A stretch of DNA of 64,000 bases from Acidaminobacter sp. (GTDB lineage: Bacteria > Bacillota > Clostridia > Peptostreptococcales > Acidaminobacteraceae), in the NCBI RefSeq assembly GCF_030247605.1, contig NZ_JAOTSB010000002.1, positions 62,001-126,000 on the forward strand, read 5' to 3'. The position numbers were made by a program, and so were the translations under genes. This document shows, in pieces, positions 47,548 through 57,619 of this stretch (its first letter is position 1; each line of letters starts with the position of its first letter). The notes under the pieces were generated by a model. The model saw only the letters and a program-made list of their open reading frames with translations. It was not told the origin of the DNA and searched no databases.

Positions 47548-48684
47548 TTACCTTCTTTTTCTTAAAAATGGTGGAATTTCAAATTCTCCGGATTCATTGC
47601 CGCCGGCGCTCTTCACTACGTTCTGAACCGGTGCTGCAGCTTCCTGGACCGCTGGAGCTTCTGATACCGCAGGTGCTTCTTCCTGGACGACAGCCGGTTC
47701 TGGCTTGACATCCTGAGCCGCTTTTTTTATGACATCTTCAAAGCCTGTAGCAATAACCGTTATTCTAATTTCATCCTTGATGGTTTCATCAATCACAGCG
47801 CCAAAGATAATGTTCGCATCTTCATCCGCTTCTCTGGCGACAATTTCAGCCGCTTCATTAATTTCCAAAAGTCCCAGGCTAGGACCGCCCGTAATGTTCA
47901 AAAGTACGCTCTTCGCGCCGTTGATCGTCGTTTCCAGGAGCGGGCTGTGAATCGCCTGTTTGGCTGCCTCAACAGCTCTGTTGTCGCCGCTGGCGCGACC
48001 AACGCCCATGTGCGCGAGACCGCGCTCAAACATGATCGTTTTAACGTCAGCGAAATCGAGATTGACAAGGCCGGGAATCGCTATCAAATCCGTGATACCT
48101 TGAACACCTTGTTTAAGTACGTCATCAGCAATTTTGAACGCTTCGACAATGGAAGTCCGCTTATCCACAACCTCGAGGAGTCTGTCATTCGGAATTGTGA
48201 CCAAGGTATCCACACGTTTTCTGAGCTCATCAATGCCCCGCTCAGCGTGGGTCATGCGGCGCTTTCCTTCAAATGTAAACGGTTTGGTGACAACGCCAAC
48301 CGTTAAAATCCCCATTTCTTTTGCGATTTCAGCTATGATTGGTGCCGCCCCTGTACCGGTGCCGCCACCCATGCCGGCAGTGATAAAAACCATATCCGCC
48401 CCTTGGAGCGCTTGATACACATCATCACGGCTCTCTTCAGCCGCTTTGCTGCCAATTTCAGGATTTGCGCCAGCACCAAGGCCTCTGGTCAGCTTTTCAC
48501 CAATCTGAATTTTATATTCTGCTCTTGAATTATAAAGAGCTTGCTTATCCGTATTGATGGCGATAAACTGAACACCCTTCAGACTAGCCTCAATCATACG
48601 GTTGACAGCATTGCTGCCGCCGCCGCCGACGCCGACGACCTTAATCTGGGCAAATTGTTCCATATCGATATCAAATTCCAACAC
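47548..48684 (-). CDS. ftsZ: Cell division protein FtsZ
   Basis: Tubulin-like GTPase that builds the Z-ring. The GTP loop GGGTGTGAA lies near residue 107, the N-terminus has [14 protein letters not shown], and the C-terminal peptide is IPPFLRKRR, the binding site for SepF-like partners. 378 residues with a Pro-Glu-Val-Ala-rich linker (about 318-365). GTG start. The 117-base AT-rich gap upstream may hold its promoter, though I could not pair a -10 and -35 well. Confidence 0.98.
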   Translation of the reverse strand: MLEFDIDMEQFAQIKVVGVGGGGSNAVNRMIEASLKGVQFIAINTDKQALYNSRAEYKIQIGEKLTRGLGAGANPEIGSKAAEESRDDVYQALQGADMVFITAGMGGGTGTGAAPIIAEIAKEMGILTVGVVTKPFTFEGKRRMTHAERGIDELRKRVDTLVTIPNDRLLEVVDKRTSIVEAFKIADDVLKQGVQGITDLIAIPGLVNLDFADVKTIMFERGLAHMGVGRASGDNRAVEAAKQAIHSPLLETTINGAKSVLLNITGGPSLGLLEINEAAEIVAREADEDANIIFGAVIDETIKDEIRITVIATGFEDVIKKAAQDVKPEPAVVQEEAPAVSEAPAVQEAAAPVQNVVKSAGGNESGEFEIPPFLRKRR

Positions 48685-48801
48685 TATTTAGCCCCCTCGT
48701 CTATTCTATGTCATTCATCTTGTGTTTTCGCTAAATATTAGTTTAATAATACCACAACATATTGTACATAAGAATATCTTTAATCAAATTTGATACCTTT
48801 T

Positions 48802-49158
48802 TCACGTATTTTTTGTCATTTTCTGCCGATAACTTGTAATAATATCCCTGCGTATGATCGCCAGGTTATTAAACAAACGCACACCGAAGGCAAATACGGC
48901 AGCATAATAAATTGGCACGCCCAAATTATCGCCTATATAGGCAAGAAAAGCCGCGAGTATGGCATTCGTGAAAAAACCGCTGACAAAGATTACCATGTCG
49001 AAGGTTCCATCCCTTGATGTTCGAATGGCACCAAACACGGAGTCGATCGCTGCCAGAATGGCGACTGAAAAATAAATTGCAAAGCTGGTCGTAACTGACA
49101 GTGGTATCAAATAACCTATACCGAGTCCAACAATAATGCCAATAACAGCTATGATCAT
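48802..49158 (-). CDS. sbp: Small basic family protein (DUF1290)
   Basis: 118 residues with three hydrophobic segments (about 1-22, 26-44, 56-90) and a basic tail. In Bacillus and clostridia Sbp lies directly upstream of ftsZ in the ftsQ-DUF881-sbp order; no function is proven. It overlaps the DUF881 stop by four bases (ATGA). Confidence 0.9.
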   Translation of the reverse strand: MIIAVIGIIVGLGIGYLIPLSVTTSFAIYFSVAILAAIDSVFGAIRTSRDGTFDMVIFVSGFFTNAILAAFLAYIGDNLGVPIYYAAVFAFGVRLFNNLAIIRRDIITSYRQKMTKNT

Positions 49159-49883
49159 GGTTTGATTTCCTCCAACAGGTTTAAATACAAGGGATTTTTA
49201 TATGCGGCATAAGCCGGAATTTTGACATTGATGCTGGAATTGACTTCTACATAAAGTCCAATCTGTCGAAGCAGCCCGGCATATCCATTTGGCCCTTCCG
49301 CCACTTCAATCAACCTGTCCCTGTTGCCTATGGCAGTAATAATATACGGCTGTGCGAAAACCTGGTTGTTGATGAGAATGGTAGGACCTGTGCAATAAAG
49401 TTCCGTCTTCCCAAGCAGGATTCTCTGGTTGTTAATGGCTATGGCTTCAGCACCGGCGTTTCTTAAATCATCAATCAGCGCTCTGATGTCATAGTCATGA
49501 ACTATGAGTGTATTGGGATCCTCACCTTCCTGCAAGTCTCTTTCACCATCCGAGACAATAATCACAACACCGGGGCCAGCCAGTTCCGCATACCCTGAAA
49601 AGGCTTTATAAAGCCGGATTTCTTCCATCAGCACCGATTCAAAGGAGACATTCGGATCTTGAGCGGCTTCATATTGTTCAGATTTTTCAAGCAGCTGATT
49701 TTTGAGCGCTGCCAACCGAACTATCTCAGCTTTTTCCTTTTCGATGGTCCTTTGAAGACCGTCCAGATCAGAGATCTGAACATATTTAACTCCGAGGTTT
49801 GTGACCTTCAGCTGAAGTGCGACCAGAATTCCAAGCGTGATCATCAGCATCATAATTATTGCTTTACTGCGATTCACTTTCAC
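49155..49883 (-). CDS. DUF881 protein (first copy)
   Basis: 242 residues: N-terminal membrane segment (about 8-27), coiled coil (about 45-70) and an extracytoplasmic DUF881 domain with EDPNTLIVHDYDIRALIDDL and INNQRIL. Function unknown; always near ftsQ and ftsZ. I start at a GTG (49883) with GGGGGA before it; the longer frame would overlap the next gene. Confidence 0.87.
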   Translation of the reverse strand: MKVNRSKAIIMMLMITLGILVALQLKVTNLGVKYVQISDLDGLQRTIEKEKAEIVRLAALKNQLLEKSEQYEAAQDPNVSFESVLMEEIRLYKAFSGYAELAGPGVVIIVSDGERDLQEGEDPNTLIVHDYDIRALIDDLRNAGAEAIAINNQRILLGKTELYCTGPTILINNQVFAQPYIITAIGNRDRLIEVAEGPNGYAGLLRQIGLYVEVNSSINVKIPAYAAYKNPLYLNLLEEIKP

Positions 49884-49902
49884 CGGACTTCCCCCATCCG
49901 CT

Positions 49903-50622
49903 CTACTGCTGAACAATGTTGGCGTAGCGAAATTCAACTGCGCCGGCGTATTTCGAAATAGTGACTTTCTCCATCCGCTTCACTTCAACCACATATTTGC
50001 GGTCTCTAAGCTCAGAAACGATACCCATTCTGTTGGTGATGGCATTCTCAAGCGTCACGCTGTTCCCGATCGCTCGAATGACGAGCGGAAGATTCTGCGG
50101 TATTTTGTTGACGTTGATATTCTCTCCTGCAGCTCTGATTTCAGTCGTGCTTAGAACCCTTTGGTCATTGATGCTTAAAGCTTCAGCGCCTGCTGCATTC
50201 AATTCATTGACCATGGATAAGATCAATTCATAATCATAAACCAGATTTGACTCGTAAGCAGAATCAATGGATCTCTGAGGATTGTCAATCAAAATCTCAA
50301 TCCCTTGGCCTGCAACGTCCACAAGGCCTGATAATGCCTTATACTTGTTTAAATCTTCATTTAGATTTTTAATGAGGACACTGCCCTTGGATTCCGTTTC
50401 TTCGATCTCCCTCAACCGGGCTTCTAATGTATCAACCTCGCTCTGAAGCAAATCCCGCTCATTTTTTAACTTTGTCAGCTCCGTCACAAGCTGTGTTGAC
50501 TTTTGGATTGGACTTAAGCCCTGGAGCACATTTTTTTGTACTGTTTTAAACTGTATAGCCACAAAAATGCCTAGAACAATACAGATCAAACCAATCATCA
50601 ACTGATCTTTTCCGATTTTCAC
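49903..50622 (-). CDS. DUF881 protein (second copy)
   Basis: 239 residues with the same plan as the copy downstream: one membrane segment (about 8-26), coiled coil, and a DUF881 domain with YELILSMVNELNAAGAEALSINDQRVLSTTEI-like helix. The pair looks like an old duplication. GTG start at 50622 with GGAGG nine bases upstream; an earlier ATG would overlap ftsQ. Confidence 0.87.
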   Translation of the reverse strand: MKIGKDQLMIGLICIVLGIFVAIQFKTVQKNVLQGLSPIQKSTQLVTELTKLKNERDLLQSEVDTLEARLREIEETESKGSVLIKNLNEDLNKYKALSGLVDVAGQGIEILIDNPQRSIDSAYESNLVYDYELILSMVNELNAAGAEALSINDQRVLSTTEIRAAGENINVNKIPQNLPLVIRAIGNSVTLENAITNRMGIVSELRDRKYVVEVKRMEKVTISKYAGAVEFRYANIVQQ

Positions 50623-50635
50623 GCGGGTTGACCTC

Positions 50636-51382
50636 CTATTGATCAAACGGTTTAAATGTTGGAAGGCCTTCCGTACTGACATCGATCAGCCCAGTCGTCG
50701 TGCCGTTCTCTTTTAGATTTTCGTAAATCACCACAAAATTATTAAACCTGCGTTCTACATTTTCAACTTCGCCAAAGCTTCCTTTTATACCATCTTCTGT
50801 TTGGATCAGGACACTTCCATCTTCATACTCTATCATATTTGTAAAGGTCAGGTGAGATTTTTTCATCAAAAATACCAAATCCACAGTGCGCTCCAAAATC
50901 GACTGATTTTCCACTTTGATTTTCTCGCCAATCTTAAACTCTTTGAAACGAAATCCCGAGACACCGACCGCTTCAGGCGGGGCCTCATCAACACCCAGCA
51001 CCCGCAGGGACTCATCCAGAAGGATATAAAATCCGCTGTTGTAGATACTCAGGAAAGGGGTTCTGTAGGTCAGAGTCAGTTCAATACCAGACGGAAAAAT
51101 TTTACTGACTTCAGCTTTCTCAATAAACGGATGCGTCACCAGCTGTTGCTCTAAGCTGTGCTCAGACATTAAAAACACTAAATTTTTACCCTTGGTAAGG
51201 CCCATTTGCTCAACGAGGATCTCCTCGGTCATGTAAACATTTGGAGTATAAATCAGTGTCTTCAAGCGAAAAAAATCAGTCATGAACAGGCTGACTGTAA
51301 ATAGAGCCATGCATGCCGCTAAGATCACAACGACAACTGTAATGGATTTAGATGGAGAATTCATTGACGCTTCCATGTTCAT
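50636..51382 (-). CDS. ftsQ: Cell division protein FtsQ/DivIB
   Basis: Bitopic divisome protein. 248 residues: short cytoplasmic tail, one membrane segment (about 14-34), POTRA domain (about 38-105) and beta domain. No signature motif, but the size, layout and position between murG and the DUF881 genes settle the call. GAGGTGA lies inside the end of murG. Confidence 0.9.
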   Translation of the reverse strand: MNMEASMNSPSKSITVVVVILAACMALFTVSLFMTDFFRLKTLIYTPNVYMTEEILVEQMGLTKGKNLVFLMSEHSLEQQLVTHPFIEKAEVSKIFPSGIELTLTYRTPFLSIYNSGFYILLDESLRVLGVDEAPPEAVGVSGFRFKEFKIGEKIKVENQSILERTVDLVFLMKKSHLTFTNMIEYEDGSVLIQTEDGIKGSFGEVENVERRFNNFVVIYENLKENGTTTGLIDVSTEGLPTFKPFDQ

Positions 51383-51390
51383 GCCTTACA

Positions 51391-52497
51391 TCACCTCGCT
51401 GACAACACCTGAACGATGTCCTTTACAATAGCCGCGGCAGCGTCCTCGTGCTGGATCGCCGCGAATTTCGACTTCATTTTCTCCAATTTTTCCGGATGAT
51501 TGATCCAGTCGTTGATCATACTGACAATTCTCGTATCACTCAAATGCCGTTCCGGGAGTAAAACGCTGACCCCGGCGCGTTCCAGGGATCTTGCGTTATA
51601 TTCCTGATGGTTTTCACTGACATTTGGTGATGGAATTAAAATCGAAGGCGTCGAAACCGCGCACAGCTCTGCAATTGTCGTTGCTCCCGCCCGGCTAATG
51701 ACAAGGTCTGCCGCCGCCAAATACTGCGGCAGATCATATAGATATGGCACGACCTTCAGATGATTGACCAATTTGAACTCATTCTGCTCAAGCAGCTTCA
51801 TATATCGTTCATAGTGGGCTTTTCCGGTGATATGAATAAACCTGACTCTGGGCTGCTGTCTATATTGATTCATCACCAGCATCATGGTCTCGTTCAGTTT
51901 TTTTGCGCCGCCGCTGCCGCCAAATGAAAGTACCACAAATTCGTCATCTATTCCAATCTTTGACCGGCACTCAGCCTTATCCAGATGCTTAAACTGTTCC
52001 CGTACCGGATTTCCGGTCAGGAGTGCTTTCTCGGGATGTTTAAGTGATGAGAGTGTCTCAGAAAAACTTATATAAGTCCTTTTTACTCTTTTTTCAAGCA
52101 TTCGGATTGTCTTTCCCGGATGAACATTTTGCTCATGAATCGCTGTAAAGCTCCCTGAAAGCGCGCCGGCCAAAACAACTGGTCCGCTCACATAGCCTCC
52201 GGTTCCGAATACGAGATCCGGATTGAATTTTTTGATCAGCCCATAAGCCTTAAGAAGAGCACCGGCTGCCTTATACGTCGTTTCGAAGACATCTCCGGGC
52301 GTTTTTTTCTGAAAGCCTTTGACATCCAATCCCACAAAGTGGAATCCAGCCTTTTCTACAATGTCCTTTTCAAGACCGCGCTTTGATCCAATATAAAGCA
52401 CCTGAAGGTCGGGATCCGCCTTCTGAAAAGCTTCAATAACCGCCAGTGCCGGATAAATATGGCCACCGGTACCACCGCCGGTAACTACAATTCGCAT
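51391..52497 (-). CDS. murG: UDP-GlcNAc:lipid I transferase MurG
   Basis: Converts lipid I to lipid II on the inner face of the membrane. GGGTGGH (residues about 8-14), EQNVHPGK and the SGGAKK-like loop, and HEYNARSLERAG for the nucleotide sugar are visible. I start at the ATG at 52497 (AAAGGGAG upstream), giving 368 residues. A longer frame to 52752 is not translated as such: it runs through the ftsW gene in another frame. Confidence 0.97.
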   Translation of the reverse strand: MRIVVTGGGTGGHIYPALAVIEAFQKADPDLQVLYIGSKRGLEKDIVEKAGFHFVGLDVKGFQKKTPGDVFETTYKAAGALLKAYGLIKKFNPDLVFGTGGYVSGPVVLAGALSGSFTAIHEQNVHPGKTIRMLEKRVKRTYISFSETLSSLKHPEKALLTGNPVREQFKHLDKAECRSKIGIDDEFVVLSFGGSGGAKKLNETMMLVMNQYRQQPRVRFIHITGKAHYERYMKLLEQNEFKLVNHLKVVPYLYDLPQYLAAADLVISRAGATTIAELCAVSTPSILIPSPNVSENHQEYNARSLERAGVSVLLPERHLSDTRIVSMINDWINHPEKLEKMKSKFAAIQHEDAAAAIVKDIVQVLSAR

Positions 52498-52499
52498 AT

Positions 52500-53621
52500 T
52501 CAGGACTCCCTTTGCTTCGTTTGAATGGATTTTGACTGTTTTGAAATATTCAGCATGATCCCCATGGCAATCATGAGCATCAGCAGAAAGTTGCCGCCAT
52601 AACTTATGAAAGGCAGCTGAAGTCCTGTTACAGGCATGGATGACGTCACAACCGCCACATTGATAATGGTGTGGATTGCAAGCATAGCCGTAATGCCAGT
52701 CGCGAGAAACATACCATACTGATCCGGCGCATTCATGGCAATTCGGATGCATCTATAGATCAGAAATAAAAAAAGCAAAATCAGAAGGGACGAACCGACA
52801 AATCCCAGCTCCTCGCCAACCGTTGCGAAGATAAAGTCGTTTTGCGGCTCCGGGATATATAGTTTGTTTAAAGTACTCTGTCCGAGCCCGACACCAAACA
52901 GACCGCCGGAGCCCAGCGCATAAAGAGATTGAATGACCTGCCAGCCGTCTCCAAAAGTATCTTTAAACGGATCGAGAAAGGTCAGGAAGCGTCTGGCGCG
53001 CCATTCGCTGGATAATATAGCTGCATAGATTCCAACCCCACCGGCTGCGCCAAGAGTCATAAGCTGAAATATATTGACGCCTGCAACAAAGGCCATGGCC
53101 ATGAGGATCCCGCTGATCGTTATGGCATTGCTGAGATTAGGCTGCTTATAAATCAAAACGAAATAGGCACCCACTATAATTAGAACCGGTAACAACCCCG
53201 ATGAAAACTTATGGATCTTTCGCTGTCGGTTCTCAAGAAATCCAGCCATGTAGAGGATCGCGGCCATTTTTGCGAATTCACTCGGCATAAATGTCAGCGG
53301 GCCTATGTCCACCCACCTGACTGCGCCGTTAACTTCTTTCCCGAGCGGCGTAAACAAAAGTCCCAAAAAGATAAAACTGAGGACAAAGAGTATAAACGCA
53401 ATTTTCCTATAAAGTTTGTAATCAATCAGGGAGAAGAAAATCATTGCGACAACACCAGCGCCCGCCCAGACCAAATGCTTTTCTAAAAAGAGGTACTTGT
53501 TTTCCCATTTAGCCATGGCGTAATAAAAGCTTGAGCTGAAGACCATCATGACACCCGTAAATACTAAAAGCATCACCACTACCAGCAAAGCATAATCTAT
53601 GCCTTGAGTTTCATTTTTCAC
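52500..53621 (-). CDS. ftsW: Lipid II polymerase of the SEDS family (FtsW/SpoVE)
   Basis: SEDS glycosyltransferase with about ten membrane segments; conserved GGxGxG-type loop (SGGLFGVGLGQSTLNKLYIPEPQND-like region) and PVTGLQLPFISYGG near the C-terminus. The FtsW versus SpoVE split needs a tree. GTG start at 53621 with GAGG eight bases upstream gives 373 residues. Between murD and murG. Confidence 0.94.
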   Translation of the reverse strand: MKNETQGIDYALLVVVMLLVFTGVMMVFSSSFYYAMAKWENKYLFLEKHLVWAGAGVVAMIFFSLIDYKLYRKIAFILFVLSFIFLGLLFTPLGKEVNGAVRWVDIGPLTFMPSEFAKMAAILYMAGFLENRQRKIHKFSSGLLPVLIIVGAYFVLIYKQPNLSNAITISGILMAMAFVAGVNIFQLMTLGAAGGVGIYAAILSSEWRARRFLTFLDPFKDTFGDGWQVIQSLYALGSGGLFGVGLGQSTLNKLYIPEPQNDFIFATVGEELGFVGSSLLILLFLFLIYRCIRIAMNAPDQYGMFLATGITAMLAIHTIINVAVVTSSMPVTGLQLPFISYGGNFLLMLMIAMGIMLNISKQSKSIQTKQRES

Positions 53622-53626
53622 GATCT

Positions 53627-55003
53627 TCACCTCAATTCATTGACACAGCGCTTAAAGTGCTCTCCTCGTCTTTCAAAGTTCTCATACATATCCCAACTCG
53701 CACAAGCAGGCGACAGCAGTACCGCACCACCCTCAGGCACACAGGCTGCCGCAAGGACCACAGCCTCATCCATAGTCGCGGCCCTGGCCACGTTATCAAA
53801 GCCAAGCCTTTGCGCGGTTTCTTCAATAAACGCAGCCGTTTCACCAAGCACGATAAGTTTTATAATTCGACCGCCAAAGGCTTCAATCAACTCATCAAAC
53901 GTACTGCCTTTATCCATTCCGCCCGCAATGAGAACTGTAGGACGTGTCATTGCTTCAACCGCTTTAATGGACGCATCAGGATTAGTCCCTTTGGAATCGT
54001 TGTAGTAATAAACGCTGTTAATCTCACGAACAAATTCTATCCGGTGCTCTACACCTTGAAAAGACTTGAGCACAGAAGCGATCACTTCAGGCTTGATCCC
54101 AGCGAAATAAGCAATTCCAGCAGCTGCTAAAGCATTTTCGAGATTGTGGCTGCCTGGGATAAAGATCTCCCTATGATCCATAAGCCTTTCTTTTAAACCC
54201 TGTTTTGCATCCGCCAGAATTATTTCACCGGAAGCCGGATCACAGTATACCCCGTCTTCCACCTCCGCCTTTCTGCTGAACAAAGTGACCCTGGCGCCGG
54301 TTTTCGCCGCGCGTTCCATCAGCGCAAAGGTTTCAGGATTGTCTGCATTTAGAAGAACCACATCATCCGCACCAGCATTTTCAAAAATTCTGCATTTGGC
54401 ATCTGTATAATTTTCCATTGTCTTGTGTCTATTTAAATGATCCGGTGTCACATTTAAGATGGCTGAGATAGACGGATGAAAGGCTTGAACCGTTTCAAGC
54501 TGAAAACTGCTGACCTCGGTAATCCAGTTGGTTTCATCTGTTGAAATTGATGCAAGTTCAACCACAGATTGACCAATATTGCCGGCCACAATGGCATGCC
54601 TGCCTGCTGCTTTGAAAATTTCTCCAGTCAATGCCGTCGTAGTAGTTTTTCCGTTCGTACCTGTGATGGCGAAAAACTTTCCCTTTGCAAGTCTGAAACC
54701 TAGTTCGAGTTCACCAATGATTTCAATCCCAGCTGATTTTGCTGCTGCAATAAAGGGCAAATCCATAGGCACGCCGGGACTGACGAGGATCAGATCATAG
54801 CAGGAGATTTTTTCTATCTCCGGGTGTCTGCCAAATAGAGTGTCTCTATAACATCCAGCCAAAGTAGGCAATATATTTTCGAAGGCTTCTGACGTCTTCA
54901 AGTCATTTAAATCTACAGCATAGCCCGACTGATTCAGCGCCTTTACAGCCGGAATCCCTGACTTGGCAAGTCCAACGACTAAGGCTCTCTTTTCTTCTGT
55001 CAC
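53627..55003 (-). CDS. murD: UDP-N-acetylmuramoylalanine-D-glutamate ligase
   Basis: Adds D-glutamate to UDP-MurNAc-L-Ala. ATP loop GTNGKTTT (near residue 115), the NVTPDHLNRH and HNLENALAA motifs of the Mur family. 458 residues. GTG start after GGGGGG. Its stop is close to ftsW. Confidence 0.97.
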   Translation of the reverse strand: MTEEKRALVVGLAKSGIPAVKALNQSGYAVDLNDLKTSEAFENILPTLAGCYRDTLFGRHPEIEKISCYDLILVSPGVPMDLPFIAAAKSAGIEIIGELELGFRLAKGKFFAITGTNGKTTTTALTGEIFKAAGRHAIVAGNIGQSVVELASISTDETNWITEVSSFQLETVQAFHPSISAILNVTPDHLNRHKTMENYTDAKCRIFENAGADDVVLLNADNPETFALMERAAKTGARVTLFSRKAEVEDGVYCDPASGEIILADAKQGLKERLMDHREIFIPGSHNLENALAAAGIAYFAGIKPEVIASVLKSFQGVEHRIEFVREINSVYYYNDSKGTNPDASIKAVEAMTRPTVLIAGGMDKGSTFDELIEAFGGRIIKLIVLGETAAFIEETAQRLGFDNVARAATMDEAVVLAAACVPEGGAVLLSPACASWDMYENFERRGEHFKRCVNELR

Positions 55004-55019
55004 TCCAGTTCCCCCCTTT

Positions 55020-55973
55020 TTATAAACGCAGCAGCCACAGACTGAGTATACAGCCTAATACGGTCACCACATTAAACACAACCACTACTTTTGTTTCGTG
55101 CCAGCCCGACAATTCAAAATGGTGATGTATTGGGGCCATTTTAAACAAGCGCTTATGTCTGAGTTTGTATGACCCTACCTGCAACACGACACTGAATGTC
55201 TCAATGACATAAATCACGCCAAAAATCAGGATCCATAGTACAGTCCCAGTTGAAAGAGACAATGCGGTTATAGCGCCGCCGAGAGCCAGCGAACCCACAT
55301 CACCCATAAAAACCTTGGCAGGATATCGATTGAAAAAGAGAAATGCCAGCAAACCGCCAGCCAAAATAGAAGCCAGCATGCCATTTTCGAAAGCGCCCAT
55401 GCGGTAGGACATCACCGCGATTGTCAAAGCTGTCAGCATTGTCACAGATCCGGCTAATCCGTCCAATCCATCCGTAAGATTGATCCCATTTGAAAGTGCC
55501 AGGATTACAAATACTATAAAAGGAAAGTAGATGACTCCAAGATCCAGCACCTGACCAGTTCCCGGAATTATAATTCCGGTTCCAAAAGCAGTGCCGGCAT
55601 ACCAAGCACCAGCCACTGCAACTGCGAATTGTCCGACGAGTTTTTGCCATGCACGGAGTCCCAAATTCTTTTTACGAATAATTTTAAGATAATCATCCGC
55701 AAAACCAACGACACCAAGGCCCCCAAACAGAAGTAAAAACAACATAGCCTCCTGTCCAAACCTGCCTCGCATCAGTATAACCCCTACGACTGCTGTCATG
55801 AAAATCAATCCACCCATGGTGGGTGTCCCGGATTTAGCCAAATGCGCCTTTGGCCCTTCCTCTCGGATACTCTGCCCAAATTTCATCTTTCTCAAAAGAG
55901 GGATCAGCGCAAACCCGAGCCCTATTCCAACTGCCAGTGTTATGATACTCACCAGCAAAAATGACTGAATCAT
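55020..55973 (-). CDS. mraY: Phospho-MurNAc-pentapeptide transferase MraY
   Basis: Makes lipid I from UDP-MurNAc-pentapeptide and undecaprenyl phosphate. Ten membrane segments; conserved KAHLAKSGTPTMGG, FADDYLK, LTDGLDGLAG (catalytic Asp), MGDVGSL and HHHFELSGW. ATG at 55973 with GGAGG six bases upstream gives 317 residues. Only 50 bases separate it from murE; murF, normally between, is missing. Confidence 0.98.
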   Translation of the reverse strand: MIQSFLLVSIITLAVGIGLGFALIPLLRKMKFGQSIREEGPKAHLAKSGTPTMGGLIFMTAVVGVILMRGRFGQEAMLFLLLFGGLGVVGFADDYLKIIRKKNLGLRAWQKLVGQFAVAVAGAWYAGTAFGTGIIIPGTGQVLDLGVIYFPFIVFVILALSNGINLTDGLDGLAGSVTMLTALTIAVMSYRMGAFENGMLASILAGGLLAFLFFNRYPAKVFMGDVGSLALGGAITALSLSTGTVLWILIFGVIYVIETFSVVLQVGSYKLRHKRLFKMAPIHHHFELSGWHETKVVVVFNVVTVLGCILSLWLLRL

Positions 55974-56023
55974 AAAACGCCTCCACAAATTCTAGTATGC
56001 AGCTATTGTTGTTCCACTTATAT

Positions 56024-57535
56024 CTAAATCACTTTGGACGCCATTACTGCTTTAAGTGCCTCAAGTGCTTCTTCTCTGTCGTCAAAATGGTGTTTGGTCG
56101 TTCCGATTATTTGATAGGGTTCATGCCCCTTTCCTGCCAGAATCAGAACATCACCTTCTTCCAAACGGCGAACCGCAGTCTGAATCGCTAAATGGCGGTC
56201 GACCTCAACCAGCACCTTGCCCATTACAGTTTCCGGAATTCCCGCCAAAACCTCCGCCAATATTGACTCAGCGCTTTCTGTCCTGGGATTGTCGCTGGTC
56301 AGAAAAACTTCATCCGCCAGAGTCGCTGCAAGCTGCCCCATAACTGGACGCTTAATCCGGTCTCTGTCGCCGCCGCAGCCGAACAGAACGCGAAGTTTGC
56401 CCTTAGTCATTTCCCTGGCGATCTCAAGAACATTCCTGAGTGCGTCGGGGGTGTGGGCAAAATCGACAAAAACATCAAAAGGCCAAATTCCATCAATGCG
56501 CTCCATTCTGCCCGGTACCGCTTTCAAACTTCCGGATGAGCGAATGACGGCATCCGTTTGAAAGCCAAGCACCGACAATGTCGCAAAAACTGCTAAAGCA
56601 TTAAAAACCTGGATTCGTCCGAGTCCGGGAACGCATACCTTAGATTCATCCTCTGGCATGTTCAGAATAAATTCAGTGCCAAGCGGCGTCCAGGCGATCT
56701 CATCCGCCCGAAAATCACAAACCCGAGACAGACCATAAGTGACTACCTGTTTCCCGGATGCACGCAGACGCTCAACCAGACGCTTTCCATAGGCGTCCTC
56801 CCAATTGACGACCGCGATGCCTTGATTCATCTCAAAGAGTCTCAGTTTCGCTTGAAAATAAGACTCCATATCACCATGAAAGTCCAAATGATCTTCCGTC
56901 AAATTCGTGAATACAGCGCATTTAAAATGTGTGTGGTCTACACGCCCCAGTTCGAGCCCATGGGAGGACACTTCCATTATCAGATGCGATGCGCCGGCAT
57001 TCACAGCATTACGAAACAGCCGCTGGAGCGCTACCGGCTCGGGAGTGGTGTTCTGTGTTTCAAAAGTCTGATCCCCAATACGGTTGCCGATGGTTCCAAA
57101 AACTCCCACCCGCTTCCCTAGACTCTCCAGGGCATCCGCAAGCATCTGAGCAACCGAGGTTTTGCCATTCGTTCCAGTAATGCCAATCACAGTCATAGCT
57201 TCCGAGGGATTCTCATAGAAGCGCGAACCCAAGAGCGCAAGATTACGGCTCAAGCTTTCAACCCGAACGACACAATGAAATCCGGACGATTCGAGGTCAA
57301 GGTTCAGCGCCTCTTTGGATTTTTCTACGAGCGCCGCGATAGCCCCCTGACTTGCTGCCTGGCTCAAAAAACGATGGCCATCTGTGGTAATTCCTTCCAT
57401 CGCAATAAACAGGTTTCCAGGGCCTATACTTCTGGAGTCTGTTTGTATACCGTTTATTTCAACATTCAGTTGTCCTTTAAGACACTCACAGGAGAGTCCC
57501 TCCAACAAACATTCCAAATTCAACTGTATCCACAT
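56024..57535 (-). CDS. murE: UDP-MurNAc-tripeptide synthetase MurE (meso-diaminopimelate type)
   Basis: Adds the third residue of the stem peptide. ATP loop GTNGKTS, and DNPRTESA, the DNPR motif that selects meso-diaminopimelate, near residue 408. 503 residues from the ATG at 57535, which is poorly served by a ribosome binding site (AGGACAGG close by); a longer frame to 57583 overlaps the terminator of the penicillin-binding protein gene. No murF follows. Confidence 0.95.
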   Translation of the reverse strand: MWIQLNLECLLEGLSCECLKGQLNVEINGIQTDSRSIGPGNLFIAMEGITTDGHRFLSQAASQGAIAALVEKSKEALNLDLESSGFHCVVRVESLSRNLALLGSRFYENPSEAMTVIGITGTNGKTSVAQMLADALESLGKRVGVFGTIGNRIGDQTFETQNTTPEPVALQRLFRNAVNAGASHLIMEVSSHGLELGRVDHTHFKCAVFTNLTEDHLDFHGDMESYFQAKLRLFEMNQGIAVVNWEDAYGKRLVERLRASGKQVVTYGLSRVCDFRADEIAWTPLGTEFILNMPEDESKVCVPGLGRIQVFNALAVFATLSVLGFQTDAVIRSSGSLKAVPGRMERIDGIWPFDVFVDFAHTPDALRNVLEIAREMTKGKLRVLFGCGGDRDRIKRPVMGQLAATLADEVFLTSDNPRTESAESILAEVLAGIPETVMGKVLVEVDRHLAIQTAVRRLEEGDVLILAGKGHEPYQIIGTTKHHFDDREEALEALKAVMASKVI

Positions 57536-57553
57536 CCTGTCCTGAAAATCGAT

Positions 57554-57591
57554 AAAACAAAAAGGCAATTTAGTATACAACAAATTGCCTT
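57554..57591 (-). terminator. Hairpin terminator after the PASTA penicillin-binding protein gene
   Basis: Minus-strand arms AAGGCAATTT and AAATTGCCTT (57562-57571 and 57582-57591) followed by UUUUUGUUUU. Two TATAAT-like boxes (57572-57577, 57595-57600) lie in or next to it, so murE may have its own promoter, but I found no matching -35. Confidence 0.7.
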
Positions 57592-57619
57592 CTTATTATA
57601 GCATTTTTAATACTATTTT

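Noticed and set aside
52498-52752. N-terminal extension of murG to 52752
   Set aside because: The extra 85 residues lie within ftsW in another frame and do not look like MurG; the ATG at 52497 has a ribosome binding site and standard N-terminus.
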